DNA from: Armigeres subalbatus
Lineage: Eukaryota; Arthropoda; Insecta; Diptera; Culicidae
Reading direction: 5' to 3'
Length of the DNA stretch: 64,000 nucleotides
NCBI RefSeq assembly: GCF_024139115.2
Contig: NC_085141.1
Location: forward strand, 374,634,995-374,698,994
Part shown: piece after piece, positions 55,626-64,000 of the stretch
Numbering within the stretch: the first letter of the stretch is position 1
Layout of the letters: each line of letters starts with the position of its first letter
Translations under genes and position numbers: made by a program
The notes under the pieces: generated by a model
What the model was told of the DNA's origin: nothing
What the model saw: only the letters and a program-made list of their open reading frames with translations
Databases searched by the model: none

Positions 55626-58600
55626 TCCTTCGTTGGAATTTCAAGTGGCTACATCGATTCATGGAACTAAATCTATGAAATACGTAGTGAATACTGTCAT
55701 TACAATTCATTTTTAGTCATTCATTATTGTTATGTTTAGCAAAGATTGAGCAAAATTATTTGGTTTTCTCTGCAATTCATCGATTTGTGGTTCTGTGGCT
55801 AGATTAATTTTGTATGTCTTCGGTTGTTTACTCACTACGGTATACAACTTTTATGAGATTTTTATTAGACTCCACAAGTTGCTTATACCCTGCATTTTTT
55901 CTCTGGTTCTCAAAATTTGATGGGGTTGTTAGGTATGGGTGATGCAGGTGGTGCATGGGAAGATGTGCGAGCAAAATACCACATTTTCCTATATACTCAC
56001 TTTTCGCTACTTGGCTTCGAGGCCAAACCTAAGCAACAACGCCCACGCCACTTCAATTTGCCGATGCACGTTTCGCGTTTCCATACACCGGGTTTGCTAG
56101 ATCTAACATGCCGTGACGGCAGCTACCGCCACCTTAAGTCCGTCGAAGCACGTTGTGTTGAATCTCTTGGGAAAATATCAAACGAGTAGTAATTTTCAAC
56201 GTTAGGACCAGATAAAGTTCTTGTGTCGAAATAAACAGAGGAGCATTCGCTGATGAGTTGTGAATATGAATCATCACATTGAAATAGACAAGTGAAATAT
56301 AGAAATTATACTGATGTGACAATTCCTCATGGAAAATTCTGAGTGTCGTTTGTAACATTCTTGAATTTTGCTGCAAATGCCGAATATGTAATAAATGTAA
56401 AATCTAAAACCCATTAATCCACTTAGCGGTGAAGATGTCTTCCGCACTCATTATAAAATGTAAGCTCTTAAGAGAGGTACAAAACAGCACAAATATAAAG
56501 CAATTAATGGTTTTCACTGCCATATAGACTTCCAAAACATTTGGAATAAATCTTCTTCTACTTCGTTAACTTCAATATTCATTTTTAGGCTACTAGACCA
56601 TCGTCGGACAATGACAAACACATCAAGAAATGACATTTGTTTTGTTGTCGTTTTTCATCGCAACCAACTTTTTTGGATCTAGTACACATTTCAATTTTCC
56701 TTCCATTCCTCGATCTCTCCTTATTTCGATGGTCCCTTCTATATCGAGATGTGGAGAGGCGACTGTAAAATCATCCCACTAAATACTCATCAAGTAAATT
56801 TATAACCAACTCCCATTTTGCCAAATGCGTCATATTGTATAAACGACCCGTGACTCAAATTTAATGATACGTGTCCTTCGTGTCTCCCCAGCGACCATCA
56901 TCTCATCATCCATCGATTATCATTACTTTGTCTTGCTAGGCCGCTAAAGATACAGTGATACAGGTGAGCGATGAAATGATCTTGCATAGCACAGTCAGAA
57001 CAAGCTCAAAAATCTGCGGCTATTTTTGAAACCTTCCACACGCCACGGAGAGAGACACTCACGAGTCATCGTCTATTTTCGGGTAACCACATTTCTCCGG
57101 TAAAATTCTCATAACAAGATTACACAAAAGTTTCTGCACTTTGCCACCGTTCGCTCTTTCAAGAACAACTTGTCGTGGCGCTGGCGGACTGACTGGACTA
57201 ACATTTCCGCACGTTCCGAACATTAAAGTGTGTAGGCCTGGATGGATGCACCTGTTTGGCATGGTCCGACGTAACGAAATTTAAAAGAACATGATTTTTT
57301 TTTCGGGTAAAACTTGTCAAAAAGTGGATTTTATTGGAAATTTTAAAACCGAACTGCATTTGATGTCGAGACATTCGAGATGGTTGATGTTTTCAGCTGT
57401 TTTCAGAGGAAACAATAACGGCGGAAGATGAAGCACATGGGTCGTAATAACAAAAATCAATCTTTTTCGAGTCATGTACAAGACATTTTTGATGTGAAGA
57501 TACGTTTCTGTAAATTCATAATCAGAGTAGTGCAATTTTAAGGAACAAAATGGATTTCGTCTAATTAGACGAAAGCTTATTCACCTAGTTGTTAACTAAA
57601 ACAATTGTCATTTTATTGTCTTTCTCGTACTACAAAATTGTTCCGAATGGCTATCATTTCGTTCCATAAACGAACTTTTTGTAGAAGGCTTGGAGACCTA
57701 TAATGTTACATACCAATCAACTCAGTACGACGCACTGAACAAATGCCTGTTTGTCCATGTGTAAATGTATGCGTGTGTTCAAAAGCTTAGAGAAACTTCG
57801 GACAACTTTTAATATAGTAACCTTTGAGCGATCTTCTCGTAACAAGTCGCATTTTACAGAAGCCTAGTTAGTCATTAATTTAATTCAATAACGATCGGCT
57901 ATTGTGTTCAAAAGTTATAAAGTACAAGATTATTCGAAAACGGTTGGTATTATGGCTAAATGTGGAAGGCAGTATACTACCAAGACAATTAATCCAGTGT
58001 TTTTGGTGAAATCCATCTTTCTTCTGTATTAATTTGAAGTCTTGAAGTCTGCGATTGTTGTACTAAAACGTAACGCCAATGAACGTGAGTGAAATTTTAA
58101 AACTTTTTTTTTCCCGAAACCGTGTTGTAGCTGTACAGGAACCAGACACCGGCCAGTCCCTCAACTGTTGGAGGATCCACCACAAGGACATACAATTCTG
58201 ACATATATGAGAATGGAACACGACCAGAAATTTGTGCACCAAGCAACTCCAGAGCCCGTTAACTCATGAAGCCACATCAGCGTTGCGCCTGGGCAGCAAG
58301 AGGGACCTGAGAGCGTACAGGAAAGCAGCCTGATGTTCGAGTCATTCTTGCCAATGGATCCAGCTGACACGGATGCGGTGAATCAAGCATATTCTTCAAC
58401 GATGAATGCGATGAATCAAGCATATTCCTCGATGAATTATTGGAGACAACATGAAGACTGAAACTTGTTACGGACATTCGCATTGAGGCTTGGTGAGAGA
58501 ATTCCATTGTATATTTTTTATTGTATACCAAATTTAATTGAAACTATATACTAAAACCATCAGGGCACCCGATTGAAGCGATTTGAATAGAAAGAGTGGA

Positions 58601-58903
58601 ATCGCCAACTCCCTATTGTTAACATCTCGTGGATAAATGGTGGAGTCTTCTCCCCATCTATTGGGTCAATCTGAAAAACGAGGGCTAAATTGTATTAGTG
58701 TATGTACGAACTTTCTTCTGGAAGGAGAATACTCATCCCGTGGATTTTGCATAAGTGCCTCTGCTTATGGAACCACACCACCCATTTTTGGCCCTTCATA
58801 CAGGAGTCTGATGAAATACAAACAATAGTATAATCATGATCAAATCGTTTATCCAGATATGGCCAGTGCTATCGGCAGGTGCCTAGCTACAATAGATGGT
58901 AGT

Positions 58904-58937
<34 letters not shown>

Positions 58938-59269
58938 CGCAACGCCAATGAACGTGACGCATTCACGCCCACAATGCAACGTTCGCGTTGTGCGTTTATT
59001 TAACAACAATAATGATTAAAACAATAATGGATTTAAAAATGCATGATGTATTGCACATTTTAAATAAAGTGAGAAAATTATTAACAAACTTAGTATTCAG
59101 AAAGAATAAGAAATTGGCTATAACAATTATTATAAAAATCCTGCCTTCATCCATGAGTTTTAGAAAACTAGAACTATACATCTGAATATCTAAACAAATC
59201 CTCACTGAAATAATATTTATTATGAAATCAGGCAGAAAAAACAGTATGCAAGCTTTCTTTAGGAATTCC
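55626..59269. other. Unrecognised DNA, only weak ORFs
   Basis: A plus-strand ORF at 55917-56189 (90 codons, ATG at 55920) has a Gly-rich start and no domain I recognise. Minus-strand ORFs at 58161-58531 overlap each other. A degenerate direct pair (AACGCAACGCCAATGAACGTGA-like) occurs at about 58068 and 58937. I see no transposon ends. Confidence 0.4.
58906..58934. repeat. (ATC)n microsatellite
   Basis: Ten perfect ATC units. Confidence 0.95.
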
Positions 59270-60005
59270 TTTGACAACTGCTTCAGGCATTATATCCGGA
59301 ATTCTATCAGGGATTTTTTAGGAATGCCTACAGCAAGTTCTTCGGCAATGTCTTCAGGAATTCCACCATAAATTTTGCCGGGAATTGATCCGAAAATCAA
59401 GAAATCCTCCACGAACTCCTTTATAAGTTCTGCAGGGAGTTCTTCAGATAATTTTGTTCTGTTTCTCATAAAAAGTTCTGAAAAATTGCACCGTCGAATC
59501 CGAAGAATATTTCGTGGAAATTCAGCAGAATTGCCAGTGAACATTGCTGGAAATTTCGGGAAAAATCTTCGAATATCTTGTGTAAATTCCATAAAATTTT
59601 CCCGTGAAAGTTTCGAATAATTTCTGGTGATAATTTCAAAGAATTTCTTCAGGAATTCCATCGAAAACTTATACAGACATTGTACCAAAAATGTAATCAA
59701 TAATGGAATTTTTGGAGGAATTCCTAGATTAATTCCAAAAGAAATCCTGAAAGAATCCCGGTGAAAACTTCAAGATTTCCACTGAGAGATCCTCCAGGAG
59801 TTTCACTGAAAATTCCTCCGGGAATTCTTCCAGGAGTTCCACCGGATTTTTTTTCCAAGAAGTCCTCTGGGAGTTATTCTGGTAGTTCTATCGCCAGTTC
59901 ATATGGGGGTTGCTCTGAAAATTCTTCCGGTAATTTCTCCGAAATTGGAATTTATTTAGGCTTCTTTAAGAATTTATATAGAAATTCCACCAGAAGGTCC
60001 TCCAA
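59270..60005. repeat. Degenerate GGAATTCC/TCCGGGAATTC repeat
   Basis: Words such as AGGAATTCC, TCCGGGAATTC and TTCCACCG recur irregularly over 0.7 kb. Frames of 130 or more codons on both strands (59290-59700 minus, 59761-60162 plus) follow from this repetition and do not look like proteins. Confidence 0.75.
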
Positions 60006-60221
60006 GCTAGGGGCTCCAGGCGTAGTTGGCTACACGTTCGCCTTACAAGCCAATGGTCCTGGGTTCGATTCCCAACCCCTCCACCAAACCCTCGTCAGTC
60101 GCCGGATGCGCAGCCCATGCGGTAGCGTATTGGGGACGTGTCTTATCGTCACGGCTGCCTGATGACGACTGACAACTTGTTCTTCTCGGAGGCATTCCTC
60201 CAACGTTAACCGGATAAACAC
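60006..60221 (+). repeat. tRNA-derived SINE
   Basis: The head at about 60011-60085 folds as a tRNA-like unit: A-box-like GCGTAGTTGGC, anticodon arm CGCCTTACAAGCC (a TAC triplet in the loop, as in tRNA-Val), and the B box GGGTTCGATTCCC. The arms are not all paired, so it is not a functional tRNA. The body continues to ACCGGATAAACACG at 60221, where a MITE begins. Confidence 0.7.
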
Positions 60222-60398
60222 GCTAACTTTCACCTACTCAGTGACTGAGTAAAATTGTATTACTCAATTTTCGTCAAAAGCAGGACAACTCAAAACTATG
60301 AGTAATCCTGCTTTTGACGGAACTGAGTACAATTTCCATGGGAAGAAAAGAGATGGCAATACAATTTTACTCAGTCACTGAGTAGGTGAAAGTTAGAG
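60222..60398. mobile_element. MITE, 177 bp, 41-bp terminal inverted repeats
   Basis: CGCTAACTTTCACCTACTCA, running to GTAAAATTGTATT at 60262, is inverted at 60358-60398 with one mismatch. An inner inverted pair (GTCAAAAGCAGGA with TCCTGCTTTTGAC) extends the hairpin. A diverged left half occurs at about 61629-61760. Confidence 0.8.
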
Positions 60399-61325
60399 TG
60401 AATGCCAACCGAACAATGCAACGATCATTGGATGCACGACATGGACAAACGGACACAATGGACTCGCGATGAGATGGACTGTCAAGGACAACAATAATGG
60501 TAATGGAAATCTAAAAATAGATTCTGTGTGGATTCTGTATAGCAGAATACTACAGTAGATCTCGGCACAGTAGCGGTCAAGTAACACAGAGTGCCTAATA
60601 AATAATGAAAGGAATAAAAAACTCAAAGGTGCAGCCTAATCGGGTTGTACGCAAAGGTGACGTTGAACTACGTAGCTGAATGTGATGTACAGGCTTTCGA
60701 CTATTCTGTGCGATGATACCAAAGCAAGCGTTTTTCGTGCCCAGGCTGAATCTGCTTTCGTTGTTTATCCTATGCTAATGAGATAGAGTGAGCATTACGA
60801 GAACTGGTGATGTATATAATTTTTGGATCAACATTTGAAAAGGAAGATTTTTTTTTTTCAAATAATCGAGGATGAACAAATTATCAATTGATAAAAACTC
60901 GCTAGAGAGTAAGAATCGTTCGATAATTGTATATCGATTCGAAGCCAAACATCCGATTGAACTTCAGTATTGACATTAAATTGCTATAAGTTAGGCTTAC
61001 ATTTAAATGATAATCGATTCCAAAATTTTTTATTTTTTATTCTTTATTAAGGTGTTTTTTAATCTACAGACTAAGTTCAACACCGAATTCCAAAATTGGA
61101 AAAGCACAACCCTGGCTGATAGTGTACGACGCAAACTGGAACAGAGACTAAGCAGAGACTAAGCACCCGTCACTAAATCAGTCTAAACCCCTGGTGGCTC
61201 ATTACAGAAAACCTATTGCGAAAGCTAGGCTGTCAACGGCGTTTGGTGGTCATCCTATGAAGGAAGTCAGAGTAGACGCGACAAAGAAGTTTGACAGTTT
61301 ATTGATAATAATTATTATTCCTTCC
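60399..61325. other. Unrecognised DNA with a probable LINE tail
   Basis: At about 61025-61085 the minus strand reads GTTGAACTTAGTCTGTAG, then TTAATAAAGAATAAAAAA, resembling a retroposon 3' end with a polyadenylation-like signal. No flanking duplication was seen. The rest is unrecognised. Confidence 0.35.
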
Positions 61326-61505
61326 CTAGGGCTGGTAGCGACCGATGCCGCTCAAAATAGTGACTTTAGTGTCCAAAGCTGACGAAAAAATCAACCAAAT
61401 AGTGACTTTCAGTTGCACTGCCTGTAATCGCATATCTGTCCCATATGAATAGGAAACCCAGCAAAGATGGGACAAATATGCGGTTACAGGCAGTGCAGTT
61501 GCAAG
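61326..61505. mobile_element. hAT-type end fragment followed by a small palindrome
   Basis: AGGGCTGGTAGCGACC at about 61328, with AAAATAGTGACTTTAGTG behind it, matches the end of the 33632-35708 element. At 61411-61505 GCACTGCCTGTAATCGCATA and its near inverse face each other, a small foldback of about 95 bp. Confidence 0.55.
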
Positions 61506-61628
61506 TTCGATGAGACGAAATCAAGTCGGGTCGAAGGAGAATCTTTTTTTTCGTAATTGGTGACGGAAAACATCTTTCTCTCACCGCTCTTTTCACTTAG
61601 AACGAACTCAGAAGAGAAACGAAAATCG

Positions 61629-61760
61629 TACACGCTAACTTTTATCTACTCAGTGACTAAGTAAAATTGTATTGCTCTCTCTTTTAATCCCACGGAAATT
61701 TTACTCAATATCAGTCAAAAGCCAGACTACTAAAAACTACTTTTTAGACCACTGGAAGTG
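61629..61760 (+). repeat. Partial copy of the 60.2-kb MITE
   Basis: ACACGCTAACTTTTATCTAC with CAGTGACTAAGTAAAATTG matches the left half of 60222-60398. The right half is absent. Confidence 0.65.
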
Positions 61761-62014
61761 AGTGAAACATGGTTATCACTAATAAGACCTGTTTTTCTTT
61801 CCAGAAAATGATTTTTATTTATGATTTATATTTATGAATGAGCATTATCTTCTCGTGAGAATGAGTGAAAATTACGATCACTGGATTAGCTGAACAACTA
61901 CTAAAAAAAAAGATGCAGAGAACTCTACGATTTGTCATAGGCGCCACTGAAGTTTTTTGGAATTTTTAGTGCGAAAGGAAAAAACAAGAAAAAAAAAGGT
62001 GCGAAAGGTCAGCC

Positions 62015-62281
62015 CTATTGTTGCGGTATTGCCTGTATTTCTTATGGAGAGCGATATCCACAACAATAGGACCTTAGCACTATCGCAATAATAGGCTCAA
62101 GGGACGCGATTTTTTAGGGAAGAATGTCGATTTTCCATCATTTTGAATGGAATTTTGTTGAACAAAAGGTGTTCTAGTAGTTAATTCGAAGGGTTTCAAC
62201 GGATCCACTATTGTTTTTGATGCTATTATATCCAGCATGGATTATTTTAACACTACCGCAATATTAGGACATACCACAACG
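62015..62281. mobile_element. Possible MITE with CCTATTGTTGCGG ends
   Basis: CCTATTGTTGCGGTATTG at the left resembles the inverse of ACTACCGCAATATTAGG at the right (about 14 of 18). No target duplication was found. Confidence 0.35.
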
Positions 62282-62650
62282 ATGAGACGTTTTACCCTAC
62301 GGATCGTTTTGATAGAAAATGAGACAAAAATTATGAAGATTTATGTGAAACGAACCTGGGATTAAACGCTCAACCTTCTGCTTATAATGCAGGAGCATGC
62401 TTTCCGAACTTAAAAAAAAATTCCTCCAAAATACTCAGATACTCCGACTTGCTGGGCGTATTCATGAACAATGTTTGTTATGGAATTCGACAGCGCAACA
62501 ACGCAAAATCCAAAAATCCTGATATTGTGGTAGAATGTTGGCATTTTTATCGATGAAGATCATTAAGCATATTCAAAAATTATAGTATTTGGTCATTGTT
62601 AGGAGAAGTTGTTCAAATTTTGCGTGGCCACTAAAAACATCTTTAGGAGG

Positions 62651-62704
62651 TCCAGAGGGGAACTAGCCAAGGGCTGAAAGCCTCTTTAATAAAGAAGGAA
62701 AAAA
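62651..62704 (+). mobile_element. Very short retroposon tail, 54 bp
   Basis: ATCTTTAGGAGG is duplicated at 62639-62650 and 62705-62716. Between them are GCCAAGGGCTGAAAGCCTCT, TTAATAAAG and an A-rich end. This is a LINE or SINE insertion truncated to its last 54 bases. Confidence 0.8.
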
Positions 62705-62794
62705 ATCTTTAGGAGGAACAAAACACAGTAAATATTAGAGTAAAGGTTGTCATTCAAAAAAATAACTCGCCACATAACGATGATTTGTCTAGAG

Positions 62795-62880
62795 CAGCGG
62801 TTCTCAACCTGGGGTACATGTACCCCTGGGGGTACCTTCGCTGGTCCCAAGGGGTACCTCGATCAACAAAGCGTAATGGC
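62795..62880 (+). mobile_element. hAT-like terminal sequence
   Basis: CAGCGGTTCTCAACCTGGGG followed by GGGGGTACC and AAGGGGTACCTCG blocks. It pairs in type with the end at 30769. No matching opposite end is seen before the window closes. Confidence 0.6.
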
Positions 62881-63264
62881 GGATGTATTACAATTCCATT
62901 TAAAGCTTACTGATAAAGTTTTAATAATTGGGTAATTTATTTTTATTTTTAAACTTTGTCTTGTACATAATATGCATAGCTATCAGTAAATCGAAACTTA
63001 TTGAATCCTGCCCTCCACAACCAGCACAGTGTATGAAGGGCAGTGCGACAAAAAATCAAAAGGACAAAACGTCTACTGAATAAATTTTGCAAATTCGTCC
63101 GATCATGTAAGATCAAGGTTTTTCTGAATCGTTTTGGGACCCCAATCAACTGTGCAAAATATGGGCTCGATTGGTTGCAACCTCGCAAGCCGCATCGTGT
63201 TTTAAATTTACATGGAAATTAGTATGGGAGAACGTACTTTTTTACATTTTTGCTCTTAGTGGCT
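62881..63264. other. Unrecognised AT-rich DNA
   Basis: Could be the interior of the hAT-like element starting at 62795. The 79-codon minus-strand ORF at 62949-63188 shows no transposase motif. Confidence 0.35.
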
Positions 63265-63550
63265 CTCCTTAGCCGTGCGGTAAGACGCGCGGCTACAAAG
63301 CAAGACCATGCTGAGGGTGGCTGGGTTCGATTCCCGGTGCCGGTCTAGGCAATTTTCGGATTGGAAATTGTCTCGACTTCCCTGGGCATAAAAGTATCAT
63401 CGTGTTAGCCTCATAATATACGAATGCAAAAATGGTAACCTGGCTAAGAAACCTCGCAGTTAATAACTGTGGAAGTGCTTAATGAACACTAAGCTGCGAG
63501 GCGGTTCTGTCCCAGTGTGGGGATGTAATGCCAATAAGAAGAAGAAGGCT
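63265..63550 (+). repeat. Feilai-like SINE, well preserved
   Basis: The head has the A-box-like TTAGCCGTGCGGTAAGACG and a perfect B box GGGTTCGATTCCC, followed by the body blocks CTCGACTTCCCTGGGCATAA, AACACTAAGCTGCGAGGCGG and TGTCCCAGTGTGGGG, and the tail AATAAGAAGAAGAAGG. Structure and tail match what I recall of Feilai in Aedes. Flanking duplications not clear. Confidence 0.75.
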
Positions 63551-64000
63551 TCAATTTATCATCAATCACGTGACTCAATACGTTAGCATATAGTCTGGAA
63601 GATGCCGAAAGACTTTGCCGAAGAAGGTACGTAGCTGGAAGGTCTACAAAAAATGTTATTACGTTTCGAAAATTGATTGTTCAAACCATATGCAAGAAAT
63701 CAATGTTTCTGCCAGCACTACCGGACAACCTATGGTTATCGAAGGGCAAAACCCATCTTCCTTCTTATCGTTTTTTTTTCTTTGTGAAATAATTCCGGAT
63801 AGCTCCCATTAGCTCTAAAGCCATATAAGATCAATTATTTTGAAAAAACTCTCAGTTAAATTATTGGTCTACGTAGTACGGCAGTGCTGGCAGAATAAAC
63901 GATTTTTTGCACATGGTTTGAACACCCAATGTTCAAAGCGTTATAACTTTTTTCGTGGACGTTCCAGCAACGTGCTTTCTTCAGCAAAGTTTTTCGGCAT
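63551..64000. other. Unrecognised DNA at the right edge
   Basis: One 65-codon ORF (63615-63812) without a signature. Short inverted similarity exists between the regions near 63670-63715 (GTTCAAACCATATGCA, CTGCCAGCACTACCG) and 63880-63930 (GTAGTACGGCAGTGCTGGCA, TGCACATGGTTTGAAC), so a foldback element of about 260 bp may lie at 63670-63935. Confidence 0.45.

Noticed and set aside
60011..60085. Functional tRNA-Val gene (TAC anticodon loop)
   Set aside because: The acceptor and T arms do not pair properly, and the unit continues into a SINE body; it is a SINE head.
59290..60162. Overlapping ORFs of 133-136 codons on opposite strands
   Set aside because: Both arise from the degenerate GGAATTCC repeat, and the plus-strand one runs into a SINE.
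63275..63345. Functional tRNA gene with perfect B box
   Set aside because: The sequence continues directly into the Feilai-like SINE body; arms are imperfect.

Overview
The window looks like repeat-dense nuclear DNA of a mosquito, most likely Aedes. The evidence is two SINE copies that resemble the Aedes Feilai family (43.3-43.6 kb and 63.3-63.55 kb), BEL/Pao and Ty3/Gypsy elements with insect-type proteins, R1-like and RTE-like LINEs, many palindromic MITEs, and the AT-rich degenerate filler common in culicine genomes. I found no convincing host protein-coding gene, no functional tRNA or rRNA gene and no CRISPR array. Nearly everything that can be recognised is mobile DNA or a tandem repeat, often nested. 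The species is inferred from memory of these families; no search was run.

Region by region. 1-9.9 kb: a BEL/Pao element (BEL-1), cut by the window start and split at 2815/7379 by a 4.56-kb minus-strand non-coding LTR element with 211-bp LTRs that differ at one base; that insert itself carries an RTE-like LINE (3201-4532), a SINE piece, a MITE piece and a 64-65-bp minisatellite. 9.95-18.0 kb: an R1-like LINE pseudogene split by a second, decayed BEL/Pao element (10636-15972, target duplication GATGG) and by three small inverted-repeat elements. 18-23.9 kb: mostly unrecognised AT-rich DNA, one MITE and a purine tract. 23.87-31.0 kb: a block of tandem repeats: (TAAG)n, 0.9 kb of (GGTG)n-type G-rich DNA, a satellite of about 5.7 kb with a 21-23-bp hairpin-forming unit, the end of a hAT-like transposon, and (TTAG)n. 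31-36.6 kb: unrecognised DNA, then a 2.08-kb non-autonomous DNA transposon holding a short Helitron and a SINE-like copy. 36.6-42.3 kb: a complete but inactivated minus-strand Ty3/Gypsy element with 109-bp LTRs, interrupted by a poly(A)-tailed LINE tail, a perfectly palindromic SINE-derived insert and a 67-nt intron-like segment. 42.3-48.2 kb: SINE, several MITEs and a degenerate RTE LINE. 48.2-50.9 kb: a small non-coding LTR element (TRIM/LARD type) whose interior is a 1.6-kb degenerate AATCCAA array. 51-64 kb: palindromic MITEs, SINEs, degenerate GGAATTC-rich filler and hAT-type ends.

There is no operon-like cooperation between genes here. The biology is a layered insertion record, and target duplications allow many layers to be ordered: R1 before BEL-2; BEL-1 before the 211-bp-LTR element, which carries the RTE LINE; Gypsy before the SINE palindrome and the LINE tail; RTE remnant before the TTAA MITE. 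The features most worth follow-up are the hairpin satellite apparently grown out of a hAT-like element, the palindromic SINE insertion with its own target duplication, and the intron-like segment in the Gypsy reverse transcriptase.
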